A stretch of 64,000 nt of DNA from Methylobacillus methanolivorans (GTDB lineage Bacteria > Pseudomonadota > Gammaproteobacteria > Burkholderiales > Methylophilaceae): NCBI RefSeq assembly GCF_044751345.1, contig NZ_JBIWXY010000001.1, forward strand, positions 1,860,001 to 1,924,000, written 5' to 3'. The translations under genes and the position numbers were made by a program. The notes beneath the pieces are model-generated. The model made no database searches and was not told the origin of the DNA. It was given only the letters and a program-made list of their open reading frames with translations. This document shows, one piece after another, positions 43,377 to 52,043 of the stretch. The first letter of the stretch is position 1; every line of letters begins with the position of its first letter.

Positions 43377-44378
43377 TTATTGCCCAGCCTTGTCATGCCA
43401 GCGCTGGTGGCCCCATGCACGTTGGGCTGCCTGATCAAGAAAGGTCCAGGCGACAAAGCGGCTTTGCTTTTGCCCCTGCGCCATCTCCACCGTTTTGACT
43501 TTCAATGCGCCCACTGCTCTCAATGCCCGATAAACCGCAGGTAATGTCGCGGCCTTGGATACCAAGCTAGTAAACCATAGGCATTGCTCGGCAATCATGG
43601 CGCTTTCGCTCACCATGCGACTGATAAATGCCTCTTCACCACCATTACAGTAAAGCTCGGCTGCCTGTCCACCAAAGTTGAGCTTGGGCGCAGATGAGTG
43701 GGATGTTTTGCGGGCAGGCTTGCCCCGATTGCGCTCCAGGTTCTGCCATTTGCGTTGCGTTCCCGCCATGGCTTCGGCCTGTGATGCATGAAATGGCGGA
43801 TTGCACATGGCGAGATCAAAACGCTCACCCGGTTGCACCACCCCAGCAAATATCTTGTCTGCATTGCACTGAGAACGTAGTGCTATCACCCGCTCCAACC
43901 CGGCATTGGCCGCGATAATACGCTGCGCATTCTCTAAGGCATCCGCATTGATGTCAGCGCCGACAAAAGACCAGCCGTATTCACGCTGGCCGATGATAGG
44001 GTACACCAGATTAGCGCCTACCCCGATATCCAGCACCCGCACACTCTCGCCACGAGGGATATTTCCACCATTACCAGCAGCCAACAGGTCGGCAAGGTAA
44101 TGGAGATAATCGGCTCTCCCCGGAATCGGCGGGCAGAGAAATTGTGGCGGAATATCCCATGCTGCAATGCCATAGTGTTGCTTTAGTAGCGCCTGGTTGA
44201 GGCTTTTCACTGCCTGCGGGTTGGCAAAATCAATGCTGGCATCCTGATACTCATTCAGCCTGACAAAGTCAGCCAACGCGGGATGTGCCTCTATCAGCAA
44301 GGCAAAGTCATAACGCTGGCGATGCTGGTTACGTGGATGCAGGCCCGCTTTCCCCTCAGATACGATACGTTGGGTCAT
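43377..44378 (-). CDS. rlmF: 23S rRNA (adenine-1618-N6)-methyltransferase
   Basis: Methylates A1618 of 23S rRNA with SAM. The 333-aa protein has the RlmF opening (LHPRNQHRQRYDFALLI), the SAM motif LDIGVGANLVYPIIG, and the catalytic AMCNPPFHAS (NPPF) typical of N6-adenine methyltransferases, followed by NFGGQAAELYCNGGE. It is the last gene of a minus-strand set that starts with the alpha/beta hydrolase. Confidence 0.94.
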   Translation of the reverse strand: MTQRIVSEGKAGLHPRNQHRQRYDFALLIEAHPALADFVRLNEYQDASIDFANPQAVKSLNQALLKQHYGIAAWDIPPQFLCPPIPGRADYLHYLADLLAAGNGGNIPRGESVRVLDIGVGANLVYPIIGQREYGWSFVGADINADALENAQRIIAANAGLERVIALRSQCNADKIFAGVVQPGERFDLAMCNPPFHASQAEAMAGTQRKWQNLERNRGKPARKTSHSSAPKLNFGGQAAELYCNGGEEAFISRMVSESAMIAEQCLWFTSLVSKAATLPAVYRALRAVGALKVKTVEMAQGQKQSRFVAWTFLDQAAQRAWGHQRWHDKAGQ

Positions 44379-44437
44379 TCAGAGCCTGACGGAACAACAT
44401 GGTGAGGGTACGCATCCATCAACAGAAAAGTCGATGC

Positions 44438-44689
44438 TTACCGTTGATATTGCGCGATAGCAGGCACCAAACACCGGAAATGCTCAGTCTGGCAATGCGC
44501 ATCCAAAGCCGCTTGATCTGGCCACTCTTCCACAAAGATGAAGTGCCCAGCTTCCCGCTGGTTGGTGAAGAGTTCATAGGCAATGCATAGCGGCTCTTGG
44601 TGGGTTTTTGCGATCAACTCATCGTAGAGTGGCATGACCTGTTCAATGCACTCTGGCTTGATAAAATCTTGGGCGATGACTTTGAGCAT
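44438..44689 (-). CDS. ABM-domain protein (putative quinol monooxygenase, YgiN-like)
   Basis: Small 83-aa protein of the antibiotic-biosynthesis-monooxygenase fold: IKPECIEQVMPLYDELIAKTHQEPLC, YELFTNQREAGHFIFVEEWPDQAALDAHCQTEHF. Such dimeric ferredoxin-like proteins oxidise quinols or other aromatic substrates without cofactor, though many are uncharacterised. The ATG at 44689 matches the domain start; AAGGA lies 9 nt upstream. A longer frame to 44851 would overlap the methyltransferase gene and is not conserved in character. Confidence 0.85.
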   Translation of the reverse strand: MLKVIAQDFIKPECIEQVMPLYDELIAKTHQEPLCIAYELFTNQREAGHFIFVEEWPDQAALDAHCQTEHFRCLVPAIAQYQR

Positions 44690-44738
44690 GGGAGGTAATC
44701 CTTCAGGCGGCAGAGTGATAAGTAGGGTGGCCCGTTGT

Positions 44739-45332
44739 TTAATTGACAGGCTTGATGGCAATTGCCTGCACCACGGCAGCCAGGCCGGTATGATACATGC
44801 CCTCCACCACCTCGCGCTCCAACTCCGCCAAATGAGAGAAATGGAAGCCACTCAAGGCGCTGCGCAATTTGTCTGCCGTCATCATGGTATCGGCATCATT
44901 ACCCCCACCAGTACCGTACCTCAGCTGATCCGGCGTATAGGCTTCCAACAAGAATACGCCACCGGGCTTAAGGCCATGGATGATGCGAGGAAAGATGATG
45001 GACTGCAACGATGATGGCATGGGACAGTAGATCGAGACAATGCCATCCCATTGCTCCTGGCCGAGATCAACATCAGCTAGGTCAGCATGCAGGCAGTGGA
45101 TTGACACCCCTTGCTCTTCTGCCAGCTTTCTGGCTTTTTCCAGGCCAACTATCGAGCTATCAACAGCGGTGACATCGTAACCCTGACGTGCCAGAAATAC
45201 TGCATTGCGACCCTCGCCCTCGGCAAGGCTCAACACGCGCCCCTTGGGCAAAGCCTGCACATACTCAGCCAGAAAGGTGTTCGGCGTTTTTCCATAGGCA
45301 TAGGCTTCCGTACTATAGCGCTCATCCCACAT
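44739..45332 (-). CDS. Class I SAM-dependent methyltransferase
   Basis: Cytoplasmic methyltransferase of 197 aa with the Rossmann motif VLSLAEGEGRNAVFLARQG and acidic VDSS after strand 2, then HADLADVDL and LKPGGVFLLEAYTPDQL. The opening MWDERYSTEAYAYGKTPN resembles TehB/thiopurine-type enzymes that methylate small molecules. AAGGAG lies 7 nt before the ATG. It follows the hydrolase gene by 11 nt. The substrate cannot be named. Confidence 0.88.
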   Translation of the reverse strand: MWDERYSTEAYAYGKTPNTFLAEYVQALPKGRVLSLAEGEGRNAVFLARQGYDVTAVDSSIVGLEKARKLAEEQGVSIHCLHADLADVDLGQEQWDGIVSIYCPMPSSLQSIIFPRIIHGLKPGGVFLLEAYTPDQLRYGTGGGNDADTMMTADKLRSALSGFHFSHLAELEREVVEGMYHTGLAAVVQAIAIKPVN

Positions 45333-45343
45333 GATATTGCTCC

Positions 45344-46321
45344 TTAAAACGATGAATTATCCAGCTTGCCGGCCTGGGTGATAAAGCGCGCCACCAAGTT
45401 GAGCAGTTCTGGCATCACCGGCAACTCTGGCTGGTTATAGGTGTTCCAATTTTGTGCACGATCCGGCACCGAAAGCTTGAGAATATGGTTCATCCCCTCC
45501 ATCATGATCACGGTTGCCTCCGGGTTGGCCATCTCCAGCAAGGCAGCATCCTCTGCACTCACCTGAATATCAGTGGTCCCATGTAATACCAGCACTGGCA
45601 TTTTCAACTTGGCAATTTCCTTGGCCGGGTCGTATTTGAACCATGACAGCAGGTAAGGCTGCACACTCGGGCGGAACAAGGCATATAGGGCCGGATTGAC
45701 AGTAGCTACCCGCTTACCTTGTTGCAACTGCCTGAGCACAGGCAATGCCAAGGTTTGTATCTCGGCAGGCTGTTCAGCCAATTGCCTTTCCAGCACCTCA
45801 CTGGCAGCACGGCCTGGGCTGCCGATCAGCACCACCTGCGCCACGCGACTACGCTGCGCCGCCAGCATCCCCAGCAATGCTCCCTCGCTATGGCCAAGCA
45901 CCGTGACCTTGCCAAAACGCTTATCCTTGCCCAACCATGTGATCCAGTCCCGCACATCAGCCACATAATGCTCGAAGCGCAGATCTTCTTCCTTGGTGGC
46001 AGCACTGATACTCTGTCCCACACCGCGCTTGTCGTAACGCAAGCTGGCAATACCGTACTGCGCCAGGCCCTGCGCCAATAACAACAAGGCGTTGTGATGC
46101 AGGCCAGGCTGGTTGCCATTGCGGTCTGTCGGGCCGGAGCCAGCCACCAATAACACGACCGGCATGCCTAGCTTGGCCTCGGGTACCAACAATGTGCCTT
46201 CGAGCGTGCCGCTCGCAGTCTCAAGCTGCACGACAGACTCTTCTATCGCGGCATAGGCACTCACCTGCATGTGGAACATGAGGCAAATGGCAATCAGGTA
46301 TGGGCGTATGCTGGCAAACAT
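45344..46321 (-). CDS. Secreted alpha/beta hydrolase
   Basis: Predicted periplasmic serine hydrolase, about 325 aa from the ATG at 46321, which opens a signal peptide (MFASIRPYLIAICLMFHMQVSAYA). The fold shows VVLLVAGSGPTDRNGN (oxyanion region), YDKRGVGQS, the nucleophile elbow LGHSEGALLGM, an Asp region HGTTDIQVSAEDA and the final His in EGMNHILK. Esterase or acyl-hydrolase activity is likely. Upstream in-frame ATGs (46357, 46366) would place 12-15 residues before the signal. No Shine-Dalgarno is obvious for any of them. Confidence 0.85.
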   Translation of the reverse strand: MFASIRPYLIAICLMFHMQVSAYAAIEESVVQLETASGTLEGTLLVPEAKLGMPVVLLVAGSGPTDRNGNQPGLHHNALLLLAQGLAQYGIASLRYDKRGVGQSISAATKEEDLRFEHYVADVRDWITWLGKDKRFGKVTVLGHSEGALLGMLAAQRSRVAQVVLIGSPGRAASEVLERQLAEQPAEIQTLALPVLRQLQQGKRVATVNPALYALFRPSVQPYLLSWFKYDPAKEIAKLKMPVLVLHGTTDIQVSAEDAALLEMANPEATVIMMEGMNHILKLSVPDRAQNWNTYNQPELPVMPELLNLVARFITQAGKLDNSSF

Positions 46322-46461
46322 GGCGAGATTTTCAGGGTTGAAATGACAAGATTTCATTCTGATCATACCGCAATTCCATAGCGCCACTGCGTTAAGCAAA
46401 CACCATCAACCTGCAAAATTGAGGTAAATTTCCAGCATCACACCATGTAATCAGGAGCATC

Positions 46462-46953
46462 ATGACCTCACTCACCTCTCCCGTCACCGAGTTGCTAAAG
46501 ACCCACGCTATTCCCTACAACGTCATCGACATTCCCTTGAGCGAAGACAAGAAACCCGTCCGCAACCTGGAAGAATTATTGGAAAGTGAAGGGCTGGACC
46601 CAAAATCCGTGGTGCGCAGCGTCCTGTTCCGCACCGGGTCTGAGCAGTTCATTCTGCTGGCTGTCGCAGGCGGTGGGCGTGCCGATTGGGCCATCCTGCG
46701 CAACCATCTCAATGAGCGCAAGCTGCGTATGGCGGAATATGATGAGGTGCCAGAAGCGACGGGCTATGTCGTCGGTGCCGTACCACCGATTGCCCTGCCA
46801 ACGGGACTCAAGGTGATGGTGGATAACAGTGTGAAAGACTATGAGACTGTCGTGATCGGCAGCGGAGTGCTGGGCTACGCACTAGCATTGAAAGGCGCAG
46901 ACCTGCTGAAGATGCTGGGGGATGCAGAACAAGGCAGTTTTGCCAAAGCATAA
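46462..46953 (+). CDS. YbaK/EbsC-family aminoacyl-tRNA deacylase
   Basis: Trans-editing type protein of 163 aa that would hydrolyse misacylated tRNAs such as Cys- or Ala-tRNA(Pro). The YbaK/ProX fold is visible in the core: SVVRSVLFRTGSEQFILLAVAGG, YVVGAVPPIALP and the final KDYETVVIGSGVLGYAL. It stands alone on the plus strand between the divergent hydrolase gene and convergent yaeQ. AGGAG lies 4 nt before the ATG. Which tRNA it edits is unknown. Confidence 0.88.
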   Translation: MTSLTSPVTELLKTHAIPYNVIDIPLSEDKKPVRNLEELLESEGLDPKSVVRSVLFRTGSEQFILLAVAGGGRADWAILRNHLNERKLRMAEYDEVPEATGYVVGAVPPIALPTGLKVMVDNSVKDYETVVIGSGVLGYALALKGADLLKMLGDAEQGSFAKA

Positions 46954-46958
46954 GCACT

Positions 46959-46979
46959 ACTAGCAAAGATCACGCTAGT
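46959..46979. terminator. Possible bidirectional terminator between the YbaK gene and yaeQ
   Basis: ACTAGC (46959-46964) pairs with GCTAGT (46974-46979) around 9 nt, between two convergent genes. The stem is short and the tail poor in T. Confidence 0.35.
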
Positions 46980-46994
46980 GCATTAAAAGTAGGG

Positions 46995-47531
46995 TTATTT
47001 CCACTTTTCACATTGCACTTCGACACTGCGTTCACCATCGCTCAGCCATATCTGGCCATCCTGTATGGTGCATTGCAGGCTCATCGTGCGCTGCGCCATC
47101 TCTGCCAGCGCCTTGGTCTGCTCTTGCGGCAGGTTGAATACACTCACCTGCTTCAGCTTCGCCAACGCGCTCCTGTTCTGTTCAAACCACATCTCTGCCG
47201 TGCGGCCACCATAGGCATACAACAGCACCTCGTCTGCGCGGCCACACGCTTTGCGAATCAACCGTTCATCCGGCAATCCCACATCAATCCACTGCTCTAT
47301 CCTGCCTGTAAGATCTTTGCGCCAGATATCCGCTTCATCACCATCCGTCATGCCCTGGCCAAAAGCCAATAACTCATGCGCATTCAGCGCAAACGCGAGC
47401 AAGCGCACCATCATGCGCTCATCCGTCTCGGAAGGATGCCGCGCCAAGGTCAACGCATGATCGTTGTAATAATGCCGCTCCATATCCGCAATCTGCAGAT
47501 TAGCCTTGAATACAGTGGATTTGAGCGCCAT
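46995..47531 (-). CDS. yaeQ: YaeQ family protein
   Basis: Conserved 178-aa cytoplasmic protein of the YaeQ family, which adopts a PD-(D/E)xK nuclease-like fold of unknown activity (an early link to RfaH has not held up as a clear mechanism). The family opening MALKSTVFKANLQIADMERHYY and ERMMVRLLAFALNAHELLAFGQG are present, and so are the putative active residues of the fold in ADIWRKDLTGRIEQWIDVGLPD. It reads toward the YbaK gene and has no close operon partner. Confidence 0.92.
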   Translation of the reverse strand: MALKSTVFKANLQIADMERHYYNDHALTLARHPSETDERMMVRLLAFALNAHELLAFGQGMTDGDEADIWRKDLTGRIEQWIDVGLPDERLIRKACGRADEVLLYAYGGRTAEMWFEQNRSALAKLKQVSVFNLPQEQTKALAEMAQRTMSLQCTIQDGQIWLSDGERSVEVQCEKWK

Positions 47532-47690
47532 AGCATGCCTAGTGAAATCGGTGAAGGGGCAGAGCTTAACGCATATGAGTCAAAAACGGCTACAAAAACT
47601 CTGACGGCGCATAAGCATAAGATGCTGTCATTTCACTGTTCAAGAGTCCCAGAATGTACACATGAACAATGCAGCGAAAAATTTCGCCTA

Positions 47691-47942
47691 TTATTTACCG
47701 GATGGCGGATGATCGCGCCGGAAAAACTCCCACTCATCAACGACCGTGCTATCCGGCAAATGGCACATGCCGATCGTCCCTCCGGACGCATCTTTCTGGA
47801 ACTCAATCTTGCCGCCCTGGTTGACGCAATAAACAGAAGCGGGATTTGCCATGTCAAGCTTAGCGGGCTTTTGCCCGCTGCCGGAAGAACAGCCTGCCAT
47901 GACAGAACATATCATCAGGAATACAGTTACTCGAAAAATCAT
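47691..47942 (-). CDS. DUF333 lipoprotein
   Basis: Small 83-aa lipoprotein with lipobox VMAGC and a DUF333 domain: ANPASVYCVNQGGKIEF, GGTIGMCHLPDSTVVDEWEFFRRDH. These domains occur in small secreted proteins of proteobacteria and resemble inhibitor folds, but the function is unknown. The ATG at 47942 has GGGGA just upstream, overlapping an adjacent ATG at 47945. The 159 nt to yaeQ contain no gene that I can support. Confidence 0.82.
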   Translation of the reverse strand: MIFRVTVFLMICSVMAGCSSGSGQKPAKLDMANPASVYCVNQGGKIEFQKDASGGTIGMCHLPDSTVVDEWEFFRRDHPPSGK

Positions 47943-47999
47943 CATTCCCCTTTCTGAGTTGACCAGTGAACGCCACATCGCATCACGGCATGCAATTGT

Positions 48000-48404
48000 T
48001 TACTTGATGATCATCCGGCCTTTTTCAAGAATCGGGGTGGATACATCCGTTGAAGCATTGCTGGCGATGCTCAACTGAGAGATGGTATAGCGCAACACCG
48101 GTTGCAAAGGCACGTCTGCATTGCCGAGAATCGCAACCTGCAATTCCGGATCAAGTTGCTGTTCCGCCAGCTTGTACCGTGCATCATGATCCTCAAGCAC
48201 TCTCGCCGCCTTGATCAAGGGCTTGACCTCCTCCTTGGAAAACAGCAGGAAATCCAACGAGAACAGCTGTGAAAGAGGCCGTCGTGCATCAACAGCCTCT
48301 CGCGGAGGCGTTTGGCTGCGCAAATCTTGTGAGGAAGCGATTCTCCAAGGCCATATCACTATACGGGTGCGAACCTTCTTGGGGTGGCCAACTGCGACCG
48401 ACAA
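48000..48404 (-). CDS. Hypothetical protein, possibly truncated
   Basis: I do not recognise this 134-aa product. It starts with TTG (48402-48404), has GGAG 5 nt upstream, and ends STPILEKGRMIIK. The same frame stays open for about 37 codons further upstream, into the end of ddl, without any ATG, GTG or TTG, so either the TTG is real or the gene lost its 5' end. The C-terminal half looks globular (LFSLDFLLFSKEEVKPLIKAA ... DPELQVAILGNADVPL). No signal peptide. Low confidence that it is expressed. Confidence 0.45.
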   Translation of the reverse strand: MSVAVGHPKKVRTRIVIWPWRIASSQDLRSQTPPREAVDARRPLSQLFSLDFLLFSKEEVKPLIKAARVLEDHDARYKLAEQQLDPELQVAILGNADVPLQPVLRYTISQLSIASNASTDVSTPILEKGRMIIK

Positions 48405-48495
48405 CGTCGCTCCACTTTCGATACGACTACGGATGGCAGCAATGACAGTCCATGAGCTTGCCTTTGATATTAAAGAATATGGATACTTTGCGGCT

Positions 48496-49587
48496 TTATA
48501 GAAAGCTCGTTTTCAGTCTTTTCTCTTTCTCGAAGCGTTCTATCGCTAGAATAATCAGCTTATCAATTAATTCCGGGTAACTGATACCGGAAGCTTCCCA
48601 AAGCTTGGGGTACATGCTGATTTTGGTAAAACCCGGAATAGTGTTGATTTCATTGACCAGTATTTCGCCATTGGCTTTCAGGAACATATCGATTCTTCCC
48701 AAGCCCTCGGCAGATAACGCCTTAAAGGTCCGTATCGCAAGATCCTGTGCCTGTTCCGCAACCCCTGCAGGCAATACAGCAGGAATCTCCAGGACAGCGC
48801 CCTTTTCATCAAGATACTTTGCATCATAAGAATAAAAATCATGACTCGGCTTGATCTCGCCGATCACAGAGGCGAGCGGGTCTCTATTACCAAGCACGGC
48901 GCATTCGATTTCCCGGCCATCGATGAACTCTTCCAAGAGTATTTTCACGTCAAACGAAAAGGCAAGCTCCACTGCAGCAAGATAGCTCGCTTCATCATGC
49001 ACCTTACTAACACCAACGGAAGACCCCATGTTGGCAGGCTTCACAAAGAACGGAGCGCCAAGAACACTGGCAACTTCAGAGAACCTGGGAATCCGTTCGC
49101 CATCTGTCAGCACCAGGAACTTGCCAATAGGAATGCCGGCGTCGCGCAGCAAGCGCTTCATGACATCCTTGTCCATACCTATGGCCGACCCTAGCACACC
49201 TGCACCTACGAACGGCACATTCGCCAACCTCAGAAAACCTTGGACCGTGCCATCCTCGCCCATCGGACCATGAAGAATCGGAAAAGCAACATCAATAGCA
49301 CCGTTATCCAGCTGGCCTTCAACACTGCAAATCTCGCCATTGCTTTCGGGAGCAAACGTAATGGGATTACGCACGATATTCAGGCTAATCTGCCCAGGAT
49401 CGTCCACATTGAGTAGATAATGATCGCTTGCCCCCAGTAGCCACCTTCCGGTCTTGTCGATACCAATCAGGACTGGTTCATACTTTTCACGATCAATCGC
49501 ATCGAAGACATTCTTGGCGGATTGCAGTGACACTTCATGTTCAGCTGACTTTCCGCCAAAAATGATCCCAACTTTGATTTTTTTCAT
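48496..49587 (-). CDS. ddlA: D-alanine--D-alanine ligase, DdlA type
   Basis: ATP-grasp enzyme making D-Ala-D-Ala for peptidoglycan, 363 aa, the longer DdlA/Van-like length rather than the ~306 aa DdlB usually found in the mur cluster. Visible are KVGIIFGGKSAEHEVSLQSA, FPILHGPMGEDGTVQGFL, VKPANMGSSVGVSKV and the metal site RIDMFLKANGEILVNEINT. The omega-loop reads HDFYSYDAKY with Tyr, which fits D-Ala-D-Ala and not D-Ala-D-Lac ligases. It lies 17 nt after prlC. A second, DdlB copy elsewhere is expected, so this may be an acquired extra. Confidence 0.92.
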   Translation of the reverse strand: MKKIKVGIIFGGKSAEHEVSLQSAKNVFDAIDREKYEPVLIGIDKTGRWLLGASDHYLLNVDDPGQISLNIVRNPITFAPESNGEICSVEGQLDNGAIDVAFPILHGPMGEDGTVQGFLRLANVPFVGAGVLGSAIGMDKDVMKRLLRDAGIPIGKFLVLTDGERIPRFSEVASVLGAPFFVKPANMGSSVGVSKVHDEASYLAAVELAFSFDVKILLEEFIDGREIECAVLGNRDPLASVIGEIKPSHDFYSYDAKYLDEKGAVLEIPAVLPAGVAEQAQDLAIRTFKALSAEGLGRIDMFLKANGEILVNEINTIPGFTKISMYPKLWEASGISYPELIDKLIILAIERFEKEKRLKTSFL

Positions 49588-49604
49588 ATCTCAATGATGA
49601 TTTC

Positions 49605-51644
49605 TTAAGCAGTCATCCCGTTATGTCGTAGCAAGGCATCAATACTCGGCTCCCTGCCTCTAAACGCAATGAACGATTCCAGCGCTGGTCGTGAACCGCC
49701 TTGGGCCAATATTTCGTTCCAGAAACGCTTGCCAGCCTCGGCGGATAACACACCGTTTTCCTCGAACATGCTGTAGGCATCGGCGGAGAGGACTTCTGCC
49801 CATTTGTAGCTGTAATAGCCAGCGGCATAACCACCGGCAAAGATATGCGAGAAGTTGTTGGGGAAACGGTTCCACTTGGGTGGGCGCACCACGGCGACTT
49901 CGTCGCGGATGGCTTCGATCAGTGTCAGTGCTGTCGCGGTGTCGTACTCGCTGAAATCGGCATGCAGGCGCATGTCGAACAGGGAGAACTCGATCTGGCG
50001 CACGGTCTGCATGCCAGCCTGGAAGTTCTTGGCAGCGACCATTTTGTCGAACAAGGCTTTAGGCAAATACTCACCGGTGTCGACATGTTTGGTCATGTGG
50101 CGCAGCACATCCCATTCCCAGCAGAAGTTCTCCATGAATTGGCTGGGCAATTCAACCGCATCCCATTCCACACCCTTGATGCCGGAGACGCCATAATCTT
50201 CAACCTGGGTGAGCATATGATGCAGGCCATGGCCAAACTCGTGGAACATGGTGATGACTTCATCATGCGTGAATAACGCAGGCTTGCCACCCACGGGGGC
50301 CGAGAAGTTGCAGGTGAGATAGGCTACGGGAATCTCGATGCCGTGTGACTTCCTGCGACGAGTGATCGCTTCGTCCATCCAGGCACCGCCGCGCTTGTTG
50401 TTGCGGGCGTAGAGATCAAGGTAGAACTGGCCGACTGGTTCGCCCGCCGGGGTGGTGATTTCGTAGAAGCTGACATCCTTGTGCCACACTGGTGCTTCCT
50501 GCTTGCGTACTTGCAGGCCAAAGATGGTCTCGGTGACCTTGAACAAGCCTTGCAGCACTTGCTGTTCAGGGAAATATTGCTTCACTTCCTGGTCGGAGAA
50601 AGCGTATTTATCTTCGCGCAGCTTCTCGGAGGCATAGGCAATATCCCAGGCTTGCAGGTCAGTGAGGCCTAGTTTATCGGCAGCATATTGCTTGAGCTCT
50701 TGCACATCGCGTTCGGCGAAAGGTTTGGCGCGTTGGGCAAGGTTGTTGAGAAACTCTTCTACCTGGGCAGGCGTTTCTGCCATCTTGGTTGCCAGTGATG
50801 TCTCTGCGTAGTTGTTGTAACCGAGTACAACCGCAGCCTCGTGGCGCAAGGTAAGAATCTTGCGGATCAAATCAGTGTTGTCCCACTCCGGCTTACCAAA
50901 CTCTGAGGCGCGCGTGGCATAGGCGCGATAAAGTGTCTCGCGCAGTGTACGGTTATCGGCGTATTGCACGACAGGCATGTAGGAAGGGAATTGTAGGGTG
51001 AATTTCCAACCAGCCTTTTCATCAGCCTGGGCGGCTTCTGCCGCCGCTTGCAAGGCATCTTCCGGGATGCCCTTCAATTGCGCTTCGTCTTCGATAAACA
51101 AGGCGTAATCGTTGGTAGTATCAAGTAGGTTTTCCTCGAACTTGGCGGCCAAGGTGGAAAGCTCTTCCTGGATGGCCTTGAAGCGGGCTTTCTTGTCTTC
51201 CGGCAATTCAGCGCCGCCCAGGCGGAAATCGCGCAGCTCGTTATCTACAATCTTGCGCTGGGCAGTATTCAGTTGTGCGTAAGCAGCGCTGGCCTTGATA
51301 GCGCGGAACTTGGCGTATAGGCGTTCATCCTGCGAGAGATCAGCATAGAAAGCGGTGAGCTTGGGCAAGTTTTCGTTGTAAGCCTCGCGCAGTTCGGGGC
51401 TATTGACCACGGCATTGAGGTGGCCAACTTGCGACCAAGCACGTGAGATTTGCTCTTCAAAATCTTCCAGTGGGCGTACGAAGTTGTCCCATGTTGGTGG
51501 TGTGCTATCTGCCACTAAAGCTTCAACCAGCACCTTACCCTTTTCCAGCAGGTGATCCACCGCAGGGGTGACGTGTTCAGCCTTGACCTGGTCAAACTGA
51601 GGCAGGCCGGCAAAATGCAGCAATGGGTTATTGGCAATACTCAC
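49605..51644 (-). CDS. prlC: Oligopeptidase A (M3 family metallopeptidase)
   Basis: Cytoplasmic zinc peptidase of 679 aa that degrades oligopeptides and cleaved signal peptides. The zinc site is HEFGH at 468-472, with the third ligand in GVEWDAVELPSQ; other blocks are RKSHGIEIPVAYLTCNF and YAAGYYSYKWAEVLSAD near the C-terminus. It starts with GTG (51644) with AAGGA 6 nt upstream, 9 nt after the DUF4870 gene. It is near the end of the long rpoN-pts block, so it is probably transcribed in part by read-through. Confidence 0.95.
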   Translation of the reverse strand: MSIANNPLLHFAGLPQFDQVKAEHVTPAVDHLLEKGKVLVEALVADSTPPTWDNFVRPLEDFEEQISRAWSQVGHLNAVVNSPELREAYNENLPKLTAFYADLSQDERLYAKFRAIKASAAYAQLNTAQRKIVDNELRDFRLGGAELPEDKKARFKAIQEELSTLAAKFEENLLDTTNDYALFIEDEAQLKGIPEDALQAAAEAAQADEKAGWKFTLQFPSYMPVVQYADNRTLRETLYRAYATRASEFGKPEWDNTDLIRKILTLRHEAAVVLGYNNYAETSLATKMAETPAQVEEFLNNLAQRAKPFAERDVQELKQYAADKLGLTDLQAWDIAYASEKLREDKYAFSDQEVKQYFPEQQVLQGLFKVTETIFGLQVRKQEAPVWHKDVSFYEITTPAGEPVGQFYLDLYARNNKRGGAWMDEAITRRRKSHGIEIPVAYLTCNFSAPVGGKPALFTHDEVITMFHEFGHGLHHMLTQVEDYGVSGIKGVEWDAVELPSQFMENFCWEWDVLRHMTKHVDTGEYLPKALFDKMVAAKNFQAGMQTVRQIEFSLFDMRLHADFSEYDTATALTLIEAIRDEVAVVRPPKWNRFPNNFSHIFAGGYAAGYYSYKWAEVLSADAYSMFEENGVLSAEAGKRFWNEILAQGGSRPALESFIAFRGREPSIDALLRHNGMTA

Positions 51645-51653
51645 TTGGTGTCC

Positions 51654-51995
51654 TTAACTAATCAATCGCAATGTAAATGGGTAACGGTATTCCTGGCCCT
51701 GGCTAGCGGCAATCGCAGCCAATACGCACAGGATAAGGTTGGCAATCCACAAGATGCCCGCCATCAGGAAACCGATGAGGATTACCATCAATATGGAGCT
51801 GATGGCATAGCCTATCAAGAGGGTAATCTGGAAATTCAGCGCTTCACGCGCCTGCTCGCCAATAAAAGGGCTGCTGTCTTTTTTCAGCAACCAGACAATC
51901 AATGCAGGGAACACGCTAAACACCGTGCCACCCAGATGGGTGATCACGGCAATATTCTTTTCGTCCGCACTGGGTACTGGAATCAAGTTGGTCAT
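51654..51995 (-). CDS. DUF4870 membrane protein
   Basis: Small inner-membrane protein, 113 aa, with three hydrophobic segments (about 20-40, 58-78, 80-100) and the DUF4870/Tic20-like pattern: VITHLGGTVFSVFPALIVWLLKKD, FIGEQAREALNFQIT. AAGGAGA lies 7 nt before the ATG at 51995; a longer frame to 52034 has no such site. Function unknown. It sits between ptsI and prlC, all close together. Confidence 0.85.
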   Translation of the reverse strand: MTNLIPVPSADEKNIAVITHLGGTVFSVFPALIVWLLKKDSSPFIGEQAREALNFQITLLIGYAISSILMVILIGFLMAGILWIANLILCVLAAIAASQGQEYRYPFTLRLIS

Positions 51996-52043
51996 GGTGA
52001 AATCTCCTTCAACAATGAATGACCCAAACAGCAATACGATGAA

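Noticed and set aside
44690..44851. N-terminal extension of the ABM-domain protein
   Set aside because: The extension lies inside the methyltransferase gene in another frame and is Trp/Arg-rich noise; the domain begins at the ATG at 44689.
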